The notes below the pieces were generated by a model that did not search any database, had not been told where the DNA came from, and saw only the letters and a list, made by a program, of their open reading frames with translations. Both the position numbers and the translations under genes were made by a program. This document shows, piece by piece, positions 1 to 8,442 of a DNA stretch of 64,000 nt. How positions within the stretch are numbered: position 1 is the first letter of the stretch; every line of letters begins with the position of its first letter. Source of the stretch: DATFXM01 sp035315885 (GTDB taxonomy: Bacteria; Acidobacteriota; Blastocatellia; UBA7656); NCBI GenBank assembly GCA_035315885.1, contig DATFXM010000007.1, positions 15,167 through 79,166 of the forward strand, read 5' to 3'.

Positions 1-974
1 GTTCGCGCGCTACGTTCGATTATTTCGATTGCGTGGCGAAGCGTAGTTTCGTCTACGCTTGTAGACTTAAGGATCCGGGCCCACCCCAGCATTGCGTTGA
101 GCGGCGCTCGAAGTTCGTGAGACACGACCGCCAGGAACTCGTCCTTAGCGCGATTCGCCGCCTGCGCTTCCTTTCGCGCCTGTTTTTCCTTTCGAAGCAA
201 CTCCTCGCGCTCGGCTTCGGAGCGTTTGCGTTCGGTGACATCCTTTGCCATCACCAGCAGCGAGTGGCGGCCGCGATAGATTATTTCGTACCAGACCGCT
301 TCGACTTCCAGAGCGGTCCCGTCCTTCTTCAGGTGACGCCACTGCGCCCCATTCGGAATTCCTCTGGGATTGAGCCGGAGATAGTCTTCCATTCCGGGTA
401 CCGAGAGCGCGGGACGGAGTTGCTCGAGCGAGATCGAGAGAAACTCGTCGCGGCCGTAGCCGTACTGCGAAACCGCGGCTTCGTTGACCGCCACGAACTT
501 GAGCGTCTCGACGTCGAAGATCCAGGTCGGAAGCGAGTTGCCCTCGAACAGAAGCTGGTATCTGGCTTCGGACTCTCGATGAGCTTCCTCGGCTTCCTTC
601 ATCCTCAGCAGCGCCCTGATGGTCGCTATCAGTTCCTGCGGCTCGACCGGCTTTAGCAGATAAGCATCGGCGCAAGCCCTTAAGCCATCTGAGCGCGTCT
701 CCACCGCGCTTTCGGGTGTAGCGGAGGTTTGAAGAATGGGTATTGACGAAGTTAGCTGGTCGTCCTTTAGCCGTCTGACTACTTCCTGCCCGCTGATGTC
801 CGGCAAATCCACGTTGAGCAGCACGAGCCGAGGCTGAGCCGTTCGGGCAACCCCAAGCGCTTCCAAGCCGTTTTCCGCTTCAACGACACCAAAGCCCTCA
901 CGCCGCAGAAGCTCGGTAGTTACCTGCCTGCTGACTTCATCGGAATCTACACTGAGGATCGTCATGTCGATCAT
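1..974 (-). CDS. Hybrid receiver-PAS-histidine kinase, 3' end missing
   Basis: Signalling protein cut off by the window edge. From the N terminus it shows a receiver-like domain (about residues 1-125, with VDSDE near the start and the LLKPVE lysine motif), a PAS domain with its PAC-type end (about 130-250, ending VMAKDVTERKR), a short coiled coil and the start of a HisKA domain with the phospho-acceptor histidine in VVSHELRAPLNAMLGWAR. The catalytic ATPase domain lies outside the window. Two in-frame starts exist, ATG at 974 and ATG at 965; neither has a strong ribosome site. The usual phospho-acceptor aspartate of the receiver is Asn (codon 813-815), so this domain may not be phosphorylated in the normal way. 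Family assignment is certain; the signal sensed is unknown. Confidence 0.9.
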   Translation of the reverse strand, partial: MIDMTILSVDSDEVSRQVTTELLRREGFGVVEAENGLEALGVARTAQPRLVLLNVDLPDISGQEVVRRLKDDQLTSSIPILQTSATPESAVETRSDGLRACADAYLLKPVEPQELIATIRALLRMKEAEEAHRESEARYQLLFEGNSLPTWIFDVETLKFVAVNEAAVSQYGYGRDEFLSISLEQLRPALSVPGMEDYLRLNPRGIPNGAQWRHLKKDGTALEVEAVWYEIIYRGRHSLLVMAKDVTERKRSEAEREELLRKEKQARKEAQAANRAKDEFLAVVSHELRAPLNAMLGWARILKSTSVDETTLRHAIEIIERSAR

Positions 975-1631
975 TCGACCGCTTGGAAACAGTGTCGACT
1001 CTAGTCTCAAGCCATCTAAATTGTTAGTCATCAGAATGCCGGCCTCGATGGCCAGCAAGTATCCTGCGGGCCGTACATCCACACCTGCAGCCGCTTTGGG
1101 CTACGCTGCGGGCTCAGTAGATAGAATGCGTCCTTCATCCGGTCAATCAACGCCAGCAATGATTGGACCAATCCGAGACGCCAGCGTTTCCTGAATAATC
1201 CGCGCCTTCACAAACCCCCAAAACGCGCTCGCGAGTCCCTTCTGCACCACAACAGTACTCCCACTGTTTCGCATTAATACAGTCATTTTAGCAGGTGAAC
1301 GCGGATGAACCCGGATGGACTGCGTACGCGAGCGTCGACCAGCGACGCCTAAATCATTCCGCCGCAAATCCGTGGCGCCCTGCGAGCCGTTAGGAACGGC
1401 CTTTGCGGTTGAGTCGCGCGGCGGAACTCAGCGTGCGGCGAGCGCAAACAGGGGCGTTTCCGGCGAATGAGTTCTTCGCTAAGCGGAATGCGGTTACTCG
1501 ATGAGCGTAGGGGCGATCCTTATTGGTTTATGCTTCGGGCGGGAAGTTGCGGCGCATAGGTCACATCGGATCGCTCCTACGGCTCTTTTCGCGAGCTGCA
1601 CAAGACGTGGATCCGTTGAGGGGGTTGAGCT
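975..1631. other. Divergent intergenic region, no convincing gene
   Basis: A 657-bp space between a leftward kinase gene and a rightward membrane-protein gene. The frame upstream of the kinase stays open to about 1103 but has no family resemblance and no good start. A short leftward open frame at 1143-1367 also lacks recognisable features. The only clear structure is the inverted repeat at 1503-1585. Promoters for both flanking genes should lie here, but I cannot place them with confidence. Confidence 0.6.
1503..1585. repeat. REP-like imperfect inverted repeat
   Basis: GAGCGTAGGGGCGATCC at 1503-1519 pairs with GGATCGCTCCTACGGCTC at 1568-1585 (imperfect, about 17 bp), with a loop of about 48 nt. 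The GTAGGAGCGATCC arm resembles the arm style of REP/BIME palindromes. It is not built of heptads and is a different type from the other elements in the window. It ends about 46 bp before the next start codon. Confidence 0.5.
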
Positions 1632-2150
1632 GTGACCGAAGACGAGAAACTAGCGATTGAAGAGTCCAACCGCGTGGCGCAGCACGAGGCGGTGAAGTCG
1701 GACATCCGGCGGGAAATGAACGACGAGGTCGCGCAAAAAGCGCGGCGGCTGAAACCCGAGCATGACTCTGCTACAACCGAGGTTGGCGAAGCACTCCGTG
1801 AAAAGGCCCTGACCGATCTGACAAAAACCGAAAGCGAGTTGGAAAAGGCTCGGGTTGCGGCGCGAGTGTCACAGGTGGTGGATTACATTTTTTTCTTGAT
1901 CTACGGATTAATCGGGCTTGAGATACTTTTGGAGTTGCTGGGCGCTCGAGACGGAAGCGGCTTCAAAGCATTTGTCGATGCGCTGACGCGTCCTCTTCTT
2001 GGGCCTTTCAGACAACTCGTGCCCGACGTCACCGCCGGGCGTTTTCAGTTGAAGATCGCGTACCTGGTTGCGCTTCTCGTTTATTTCCTCCTTCATCAGG
2101 CCATCAACGGCTTGCTTCGCCTGGCCGTGCACAGAAAACGCGCGGTGTGA
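1632..2150 (+). CDS. YggT-like small membrane protein
   Basis: A 172-residue protein starting at GTG, preceded by a GA-rich ribosome site (GAGGGGG). Residues 1-75 are highly charged and predicted helical or coiled coil. Two hydrophobic segments follow (about 78-100 and 141-162), separated by a loop with ALTRPLLGPFRQLVPD, which matches the conserved loop of YggT-family proteins. Family members are inner-membrane proteins of poorly defined role, linked to osmotic or ion stress in some bacteria. The long charged N-terminal extension is not typical. A GTAGGCA heptad repeat begins 4 nt after the stop codon. Family assignment is moderate, from the loop motif and topology only. Confidence 0.6.
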   Translation: MTEDEKLAIEESNRVAQHEAVKSDIRREMNDEVAQKARRLKPEHDSATTEVGEALREKALTDLTKTESELEKARVAARVSQVVDYIFFLIYGLIGLEILLELLGARDGSGFKAFVDALTRPLLGPFRQLVPDVTAGRFQLKIAYLVALLVYFLLHQAINGLLRLAVHRKRAV

Positions 2151-2153
2151 CGA

Positions 2154-2371
<218 letters not shown>

Positions 2372-2465
2372 GAAGCCGAAACTCGGAACCCTTCTTTACC
2401 ATTTCACTGCTCACCATTTACTATTCACCAATTAGCGAATCGATCGAAAGGAAACCCGCAACACG

Positions 2466-3242
2466 ATGCGATTAAGCTTTGCCCTGGCTCTCATATCCCT
2501 GATTGCCTTTAGCGCCTGTAAGCCCTCGAACACAGCGAATTCCAACGCGGCGAACGCAAACGCAAAAACTGTCAACGTAGAACCACCTAAACCGATTGCG
2601 CCGACAACTGGTCCGGAACCCGGATTCAAGTCCTGCAACCCCTATTTCCCACTCGTTCCCGGTGGCCGGCTGCGCTACCTGCTGACTTATTCGAGCGGTT
2701 TGCTCGCAGATGCCACCGTGGTCATCGATCGACTGGAAGAAAACGGCAAGAAGCTCCTGCTGGAGAGGACTCAGATCGTGGATCGAAGCGGCGGGCTCCA
2801 GATCAATCAAGACACTGAACGTCATTTTGAATGCGATGGGGACCGCATTAAGGTGCTCACTGAAACGGTGAAGAGCATCGTCAGCAATAGCGAGTCGTCC
2901 AGCCAATCCAATTATCGCGAGAACTCAATCTTCTTCCCGGAGACCAGCGCGTTATCCACCAAAGGGTTCACCTGGACGTACGTATTTCACCCGACGTACG
3001 CCAGCCCAGGTAACCCAACTTCCACAAGCGCCGAGCCGATAATTGTCAAACTCGAAATTCAGGGCGAGGCCGACGTAACTGTTCCTGCGGGGACCTTCAA
3101 AGCCATAAAAATTCAGCGCAAGGTGAACCAGAATGTGAGCTGGGACTATGTTGTAAAAGGGATCGGCTTGGTGAAACGCGAAGCACAGGAAGGCACGAAA
3201 TGGGAATTGAGAGAGTACAGTGGGCTGAATCAGTCGAACTGA
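2466..3242 (+). CDS. Putative lipoprotein of unknown function
   Basis: A 258-residue secreted protein. It has a lipoprotein signal peptide (residues 1-18) ending in the lipobox FSAC, then an Asn/Ala-rich linker (about 20-40) and a beta-rich domain. The C-terminal stretch with VTVPAGTFKAIKIQRKV and YVVKGIGLVKRE resembles a motif common in secreted acidobacterial proteins of unknown role. The upstream space is filled by heptad repeats, and an AAAGGAAA-like ribosome site precedes the ATG. No enzymatic motif is visible. The next gene starts 21 nt downstream, so co-transcription with the RidA-like gene is possible. Confidence 0.75.
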   Translation: MRLSFALALISLIAFSACKPSNTANSNAANANAKTVNVEPPKPIAPTTGPEPGFKSCNPYFPLVPGGRLRYLLTYSSGLLADATVVIDRLEENGKKLLLERTQIVDRSGGLQINQDTERHFECDGDRIKVLTETVKSIVSNSESSSQSNYRENSIFFPETSALSTKGFTWTYVFHPTYASPGNPTSTSAEPIIVKLEIQGEADVTVPAGTFKAIKIQRKVNQNVSWDYVVKGIGLVKREAQEGTKWELREYSGLNQSN

Positions 3243-3263
3243 GCCTAAGGAGTTTGAGGTAGA

Positions 3264-3659
3264 ATGAAGATCGACATAATCAATCCGGAGGGTCTGGCAG
3301 AACCGAAGGGCTACAACAACGGGATGCTCGCCGAAGGCGGTAAGCTCTTGTTTGTAGCCGGCCAGATCGGGTGGGACCGCGAGTCCCGCATCGTGAGCGA
3401 CGACTTCGCCGACCAGTTTGCACAGGCGCTCAGCAACGTTCTAAGCGTAGTCCGGACGGCTGGCGGCGGACCAGAGAATATAACTCGACTCTTGATTTTC
3501 GTTTTGGACAAGCGAGAATACCTTTCCAGACTTCCAGACGTCGGAACGGCCTACCGTCAGCTTATGGGCAAACACTATCCCGCAATGTCGCTCGTCGAAG
3601 TGAGCGCCCTGGTGGAAGACCTTGCCAAAGTTGAAATCGAGGCTACGGCGGTCATCTGA
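3264..3659 (+). CDS. RidA/YjgF/UK114-family protein
   Basis: A 131-residue single-domain protein of normal length for the family. FVAGQIGWD, the central region around GGGPENITRLLIFV and the C-terminal YPAMSLVEVSALVEDLAKVEIEATAV fit the RidA fold. Canonical RidA members hydrolyse reactive enamine/imine intermediates released by PLP enzymes; some relatives are 2-aminomuconate deaminases. A ribosome site (AAGGAG) lies about 13 nt before the ATG. The gene leads a run with enoyl-CoA hydratase, tryptophan dioxygenase and a PLP kynureninase-like enzyme. A role in clearing imines or deaminating an intermediate of tryptophan breakdown is therefore an inference from context. The canonical Arg position was not confirmed by alignment. 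Confidence 0.85.
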   Translation: MKIDIINPEGLAEPKGYNNGMLAEGGKLLFVAGQIGWDRESRIVSDDFADQFAQALSNVLSVVRTAGGGPENITRLLIFVLDKREYLSRLPDVGTAYRQLMGKHYPAMSLVEVSALVEDLAKVEIEATAVI

Positions 3660-3683
3660 TCGGGTTGTACTCGGCCAATAAAA

Positions 3684-4505
3684 GTGACCAAAGAACCGAA
3701 ACCTGTCAGTTTTGATTACGAAGAGCGCGAGTCGATTGCGTTGATTACGCTGAACAGACCCGAGCGTCTCAATTCGCTTACCTTCGAAGTCTACCGTGAG
3801 CTGACCGAGCTCTTTGTCGCGCTCAAGCGCCGCGACAATATTCGACTGGTCATTTTAACCGGTCGAGGTCGAGGCTTTTGCTCGGGTGGGGACGTTGAAG
3901 ACATCATCGGCGAGCTATTCAAGCGGGACATGAGCGGACTGCTTCAGTTTACGCGAATGACTTGTGAGCTGATTCGCAGCATCCGAGGTCTCGACAAGCC
4001 GGTGATCGCTTCCTTGAACGGCACAGTTGCCGGCGCGGGCGCGGTGATCGCGCTTGCGTCGGACATCCGAATTGCGTGCGAATCGGCCCGAATTGGATTC
4101 TTGTTTGTCAAGGTTGGTCTTGCGGGAGCGGACATGGGCGCGGCTTTTCTGCTGCCGCGGGTGGTGGGACTCGGCAAGGCAACCGAGATGTTGTTTTATG
4201 GCGATTTCATAACGGCGGCCGAAGCGGCAAGCGTCGGCCTCTACAACAAAGTCGTGCCGGACGCCGAGCTTGAAGGCGAAACGATGAAGTGGGCGAAGCG
4301 ACTTGCAGCCGGCCCTGGATTTGCGCTGTCAATGACGAAGGCGGCGCTAAATCGTGAGCTCCACCTGAGCCTCGATGCGGCTCTCGAATCGGAAGCTCAA
4401 GCGCAGGCAATCTGTATGTTGAATCCGGATTTCCGCGAGGCGTACGAGGCGTTCAAAGAAAAGCGGCAAGCAAATTTCAACAGCGAAGCGGGCAGGACAC
4501 AGTAA
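3684..4505 (+). CDS. Enoyl-CoA hydratase/isomerase family protein
   Basis: A 273-residue crotonase-fold enzyme, probably cytosolic, starting at GTG 24 nt after the RidA-like gene. The oxyanion-hole segments are visible: GRGRGFCSGGDVEDI (about 60-75) and the region with NGTVAGAGAVIALASDIRIA (about 112-132). The usual ADMGAAFLLPRVVG stretch follows. Members hydrate or isomerise acyl-CoA thioesters, and the exact substrate cannot be read from the sequence. Its place in the tryptophan/kynurenine gene group suggests a CoA-dependent downstream step, but this is inference. Confidence 0.88.
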   Translation: MTKEPKPVSFDYEERESIALITLNRPERLNSLTFEVYRELTELFVALKRRDNIRLVILTGRGRGFCSGGDVEDIIGELFKRDMSGLLQFTRMTCELIRSIRGLDKPVIASLNGTVAGAGAVIALASDIRIACESARIGFLFVKVGLAGADMGAAFLLPRVVGLGKATEMLFYGDFITAAEAASVGLYNKVVPDAELEGETMKWAKRLAAGPGFALSMTKAALNRELHLSLDAALESEAQAQAICMLNPDFREAYEAFKEKRQANFNSEAGRTQ

Positions 4506-4557
4506 ACACGGCCAGTTTACTGGCTGCGGCCAGTTCTGCGCGCGGTGGGAGCAAGGA

Positions 4558-5397
4558 ATGTCATTTGGTTTACCAGGAGGCGAGCGGCCGAGGCTCACTT
4601 ACGGCGGCTATTTGAAGATCGCGGACCTAACTTCTCTTCAACAGCTTCACTCGGACCCGCCTCAGCACGACGAAACGCTCTTCATAATTATTCATCAGGT
4701 CTACGAACTGTGGTTCAAACAGCTTCTTCATGAGGTCGACACGATCATAGACCGCTTGAACCATGACGAGTCGCTTTCGGCCCATCGTCTTATTCGGCGG
4801 TGCATCGAGATTGAGCGAGTGCTGGTCAGTCAGATTGCGATACTGGAGACAATGACCCCGATGGATTTTCTGGCGTTCAGAGATCATCTGATGCCCGCCA
4901 GCGGGTTTCAGTCGTCACAATTTCGAGAGCTCGAGTTTGTCTGCGGGCTAAAGGATCAGCGAATGCTTGGGGTGTTTCAGCAGGGCTCGGCCGAGCGGGC
5001 GAGACTGGAAGCCAGGCTCGCAGGGCCGACTCTTGGCGACGCGTTTTATGGCTTGCTGAGGCGCCGGGGTTTTGATCTGCCGGAGGGACAAGTCGACGGA
5101 GCAAACGAGGAAAGCATTCGCGAGCAGCGGGTCAGTGAGCTGATGCGGATCTACAAGGAATCCGAAAAGCACTACGACTTGTTTTTGCTGGCGGAGAGCT
5201 TGATTGAAATGGATGAGGTATTCTCGCTTTGGCGGTTGAGGCATATTAAGATGGTCGAGCGAATGATCGGTGCAAAGACCGGCACCGGCGGGAGCGAAGG
5301 AGCGGCATACTTGAAACGCACGGTTGCCCGCCAGTTCTTTCCGGAACTTTGGGAGCTTCGAAGTCATCTGAGTTATTTTGAAGGCAGTAGGCAGTAG
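4558..5397 (+). CDS. kynA: Tryptophan 2,3-dioxygenase
   Basis: A 279-residue haem enzyme that opens the indole ring of tryptophan to N-formylkynurenine, the first step of the kynurenine pathway. Diagnostic features are LTYGGYLKIADLTSLQ at the N terminus, HQVYELWFKQLLHEV with His46, FLAFRDHL with Arg108, the haem-ligand region RLRHIKMVERMIG with His229, and GTGGSEG at 242-248. Length is normal. The start is ATG at 4558 with a weak GGAGCAAGG ribosome site. The last codons (Gly-Ser-Arg-Gln-stop) are read from a GTAGGCA heptad repeat, so the natural C terminus has been replaced or extended by the element. A kynureninase-like gene follows. Confidence 0.95.
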   Translation: MSFGLPGGERPRLTYGGYLKIADLTSLQQLHSDPPQHDETLFIIIHQVYELWFKQLLHEVDTIIDRLNHDESLSAHRLIRRCIEIERVLVSQIAILETMTPMDFLAFRDHLMPASGFQSSQFRELEFVCGLKDQRMLGVFQQGSAERARLEARLAGPTLGDAFYGLLRRRGFDLPEGQVDGANEESIREQRVSELMRIYKESEKHYDLFLLAESLIEMDEVFSLWRLRHIKMVERMIGAKTGTGGSEGAAYLKRTVARQFFPELWELRSHLSYFEGSRQ

Positions 5398-5519
5398 GCA
5401 GTTTAGGGTTTCGGGTTTAGGGTTTCTGGTTTTGCTTGGACACAATCGTTTCGGCTGATAAAGTCTCTCGACATTCGAAACTCAAAACCTGAAACTCGAA
5501 CCCCGAGACCCTAAACTCC
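5382..5519. repeat. Palindromic heptad element at kynA end
   Basis: Two GTAGGCA units inside the 3' end of the dioxygenase gene are followed by TTTAGGG, TTTCGGG, TTTAGGG and TTTCTGG heptads (to about 5431). An unrelated core follows at 5441-5489, then the inverted arm with GAAACTC, GAACCCC and ACCCTAAAC. The 49-nt core, starting CACAATCGTTTCGGCTGATA, is repeated without change at 28843-28891. The element supplies the kynA stop codon (TAG at 5395-5397). Confidence 0.88.
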
Positions 5520-5545
5520 TAATTTGATCAGACAGGAGAAATAAC

Positions 5546-6712
5546 ATGGACCAACTTCTTGAGTGGCGCAAAGAGTTTCCGATTCTAGATAACACCGTCT
5601 ACATGATCAGCCACTCGCTGGGAGCGATGCCCAACCGAACTCGCGACCGGTTGCAAGAGTACGCCGATATGTGGGCGACTCGCGGCATTCGCGCCTGGGA
5701 AGAAGGCTGGTGGATGATGCCTACGTCTGTCGGAGACCTGATCGGGAAAATCATCGGCGCCGGAGACGGCGAAGTCGTCATGCACCCGAATGTCTCCATC
5801 TGCCAATCCATCATCACCGGCTGCCTCGACTTCACTCAGAAGCGCAACAAGATCGTCACCGAATCGCTGAACTTTCCCTCAAATTTGTACATCTATCACG
5901 CTCTGAGAAACGGCGCGCGTGTTGTCACCGTAGCCTCCGACGACCAGATAACCGTGCCCCTGGAGCGAATGCTGCAAGCCATCGACGAGGAAACGTTGCT
6001 GGTGTCGGTCTCCCACGTAATCTTCAAGAGCTCGTTCATCCAGGACATCAAAGCAATTGCCGAACGTTGCCGGCAAGTCGGGGCGCTGATCGTTGCGGAT
6101 ATCTATCAATCGGCAGGAACGGTACCTCTCAACGTCCGTGACATCGGCCTCGACTTCGCTACCGGGGGATCAGTCAAGTGGCTGTGTGGTGGGCCGGGCG
6201 CCGGCTATCTTTATGTTCGCCGCGAGCTCTGGGACAAGCTCAAACCCCAGCTCACTGGATGGATGGCCCATCAGGACCCATTTGCGTTTGAAGCAACGCC
6301 GATCAGGTACGCCGACAATATCTACAGGTTCTTGAACGGCTCGCCGAACATTCCGGGTATGTACGCGGCAATGTCGGGGTATGAGATCATCAACGAAGTC
6401 GGAGTGGACAAGATTCGTGAGAAGTCCGTCCGGCAGACTACGAGGCTCGTTCAAATATCCGAAGATGCCGGATTCAAAGTGAACTGCCCGAAAGATACGA
6501 GCAGCCGCGGTGGAACCGTAGTGATCGACGTACCGCACGGCAAGGAAGTCACTACCGAACTGTTGCGTCGCGATTTTCTCGTAGACTACCGTCCCGGCGC
6601 AGGTATTCGAGTCGCGCCTCACTTCTATTCGAAGGATGAAGAACTCGACCTCACCGTCCGCGAAATAAGAAAGATCCTCGACACCAAGGCCTACGAACAA
6701 CATGCCGCGTGA
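5546..6712 (+). CDS. Kynureninase-like PLP enzyme (aminotransferase class V)
   Basis: A 388-residue fold-type I PLP enzyme, preceded by a clear ribosome site (GACAGGAG). The N terminus around YMISHSLGAMPNRTRDRL and the cofactor lysine in ATGGSVKWLCGGPGAGYLY (Lys211) match kynureninase-related class V enzymes. Kynureninase cleaves kynurenine to anthranilate and alanine. Tryptophan dioxygenase directly upstream supports that reading. The protein is slightly shorter than typical kynureninases (about 410-420). A related cysteine desulphurase-like or isopenicillin-N-epimerase-like activity cannot be excluded. No kynurenine formamidase is recognised nearby. The stop codon overlaps the possible GTG start of the next gene. 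Confidence 0.8.
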   Translation: MDQLLEWRKEFPILDNTVYMISHSLGAMPNRTRDRLQEYADMWATRGIRAWEEGWWMMPTSVGDLIGKIIGAGDGEVVMHPNVSICQSIITGCLDFTQKRNKIVTESLNFPSNLYIYHALRNGARVVTVASDDQITVPLERMLQAIDEETLLVSVSHVIFKSSFIQDIKAIAERCRQVGALIVADIYQSAGTVPLNVRDIGLDFATGGSVKWLCGGPGAGYLYVRRELWDKLKPQLTGWMAHQDPFAFEATPIRYADNIYRFLNGSPNIPGMYAAMSGYEIINEVGVDKIREKSVRQTTRLVQISEDAGFKVNCPKDTSSRGGTVVIDVPHGKEVTTELLRRDFLVDYRPGAGIRVAPHFYSKDEELDLTVREIRKILDTKAYEQHAA

Positions 6713-8199
6713 GAGTTCAGGGCTCGGTTTTGATTGACGATTGCTCTCTAACTCAAAGCCACAATGCCGCACGAACCGGCGAACATTCCGGACTGGCGGG
6801 CAAGGCGCGTTGCGAGAAAAAGTTGCTGCCGTTCGGTCAAGGTCGAGCAATCGCACTGCTCATACTCGCATTGGTCTTCGCAGCACAAGCAACGACAGCT
6901 CAGCAGGCGCCTTCTGTGCTCGCGCCCGATGAACGCTTCAAGACCGACGTCCTCCTGGTAGTCGCACATCCGGACGACGAGACCGCCATCTCGGGCTATC
7001 TGGCCCGCATCATTTTCGACCAGCAGCGAAGAGTGGCCGTAGTCTTCGCCACCAGGGGTGATGCCGGCGGCAACTCGGCAGGCTACGAACAGGCGGCAGC
7101 TCTCGGTGCGATACGCGAGATTGAAGCGCGACGCGCGCTCGCATCCTTTGGGGTTCTGAGCGTCTGGTTTCTGGGTGCGCCCGACACCGCGGGACAGGAT
7201 GTTCTAAGATCGCTCGAGACTTGGCGGCACGGCGCGGCCCTCGAGCAGTTGGTACGCCTGGTGAGGCTCACGAGACCCGAGGTCATCCTTACATGGCTGC
7301 CGGTTTGTGTGGCGGGTGAGAATCACGGCGATCATCAGGCGGCGGGCGTTATCGCGACCGAGGCGTTTGATCTCGCGGGGAGTCCAGTAGCTTTTCCCTC
7401 GCAGGTTTCTCCGCCGCGCGATCGGACGAGCATAAACAACCTCACCGAGGGTCTCCGCCCATGGCAACCGAAGAAGATCTACTTCTTTTCCGATGCTTCA
7501 CACTTTGAGTTCATGGATGCAAAGGGGCCGATGTACGCGACAACCGACGTCTCGCCGTCGAAGAATGTTCCTTACTATCGACTCTCGGCTGATGAGTGGA
7601 CCAACCATAGGACCCAGGGGGAAGTTGCTGCGGTGGCAAAGCGCGCGATTGATTCCGGAGATTTCAAGGAGCTCACCCAACCCGAGCGCTTTGTGTTGGG
7701 CAAATCACTGGTCAAATCCAGCACAACAGGAGATGTCTTTGACGGTATAAGCGCCGAGCCGCTCGCCTTCGTTCCGGTGAAAGGGTACAAGCCGGAGAGC
7801 CGCTCCGGGCTGACGCTGGAGCTCGGCGGGCCGTGGTCTTTCTACCGCGGCTTTTGGAAGGCGCACGACGTCGACCACCTTGCCACGCTGCTTACGCCGG
7901 AAATCAGCGTAGGAGTCAGCCAGTCCTTGACCGTACCGCTGGTGATCCGCAACGACAGCGACCAGACGGTGGAGCTGAAGCTCATAACAAGCCACGGCGA
8001 CGGCTGGAGCGAGCGGGCGAGATTCTCGTCTTTCACCGTTCCAGCGCGATCCAGCTATCCCCTCCAGAGCGTTTTGACGCCGAAGGCGCATGTGGCGAAA
8101 GGTTGGCACGAGGTCACCTGGACGCTCGAGACGGCTGGGAAAACGGGAAGTTCGATCACGCTCAGAGTTTTTCTGGTTGCGGGCGGCCTTCCGCAATAG
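6709..8199 (+). CDS. PIG-L/LmbE-family deacetylase, secreted
   Basis: A zinc-dependent deacetylase-type protein of up to 496 residues. The metal-site motif AHPDDE (residues 86-91 from the longest start) and the second motif GENHGDHQAAG (about 205-215) are intact. The C-terminal third is a beta-rich domain resembling a NEW3-type module. The longest frame starts at GTG 6709, overlapping the previous stop by 4 nt. Its first 38 residues do not look like a signal peptide. A TTG at 6823, after a GAGAAAAAG purine run, would give a protein that begins with a normal signal peptide (FGQGRAIALLILALVFA...TTAQQ). That start may be the true one. Substrates in this family are N-acetylglucosaminyl compounds; here the substrate is unknown. 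Confidence 0.85.
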   Translation: MRVQGSVLIDDCSLTQSHNAARTGEHSGLAGKARCEKKLLPFGQGRAIALLILALVFAAQATTAQQAPSVLAPDERFKTDVLLVVAHPDDETAISGYLARIIFDQQRRVAVVFATRGDAGGNSAGYEQAAALGAIREIEARRALASFGVLSVWFLGAPDTAGQDVLRSLETWRHGAALEQLVRLVRLTRPEVILTWLPVCVAGENHGDHQAAGVIATEAFDLAGSPVAFPSQVSPPRDRTSINNLTEGLRPWQPKKIYFFSDASHFEFMDAKGPMYATTDVSPSKNVPYYRLSADEWTNHRTQGEVAAVAKRAIDSGDFKELTQPERFVLGKSLVKSSTTGDVFDGISAEPLAFVPVKGYKPESRSGLTLELGGPWSFYRGFWKAHDVDHLATLLTPEISVGVSQSLTVPLVIRNDSDQTVELKLITSHGDGWSERARFSSFTVPARSSYPLQSVLTPKAHVAKGWHEVTWTLETAGKTGSSITLRVFLVAGGLPQ

Positions 8200-8366
8200 A
8201 AATTCTTGTTGAGGCTTTCCGCTTGTGATAGTGTAGCTCGCTCATTAAACGGCCCGCGCTGTTCTTGCGGCACCCCAGAGCGAATTTCGGCCTAGTTTAT
8301 TTGGGTTTCATACGGTCGCACCGCATTACCGGCGCGCGCAGGCAAGCTATCATCGGAAGCAGGCAC

Positions 8367-8414
8367 GGGGGGACGAGGCACGGGGGACGAGGCACGGGGG
8401 AACGAGGCTGGGGG
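8367..8414 (+). repeat. G-run repeat of period 14-15 upstream of purH
   Basis: Four runs of five or six G (8367-8372, 8382-8386, 8396-8400, 8410-8414) are separated by 9-nt spacers of ACGAGGCAC type, giving a repeat of GACGAGGCACGGGG (14 nt, two heptads). The tract ends 28 bp before the purH start. The spacing would allow an intramolecular G-quadruplex with long loops on the coding strand, but that is inference. The rest of 8200-8442 shows nothing recognisable. Confidence 0.65.
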
Positions 8415-8442
8415 TTTCTCGTAAGTCTCGCACGGAGAGGAC

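Noticed and set aside
33..656. Long rightward open frame at the window start
   Set aside because: It is antisense to the receiver-PAS-kinase gene, whose conserved motifs read leftward; the rightward product has no family features.
1143..1367. Leftward 74-residue open frame, possible small gene
   Set aside because: No ribosome site, no family features and composition like the surrounding non-coding DNA.
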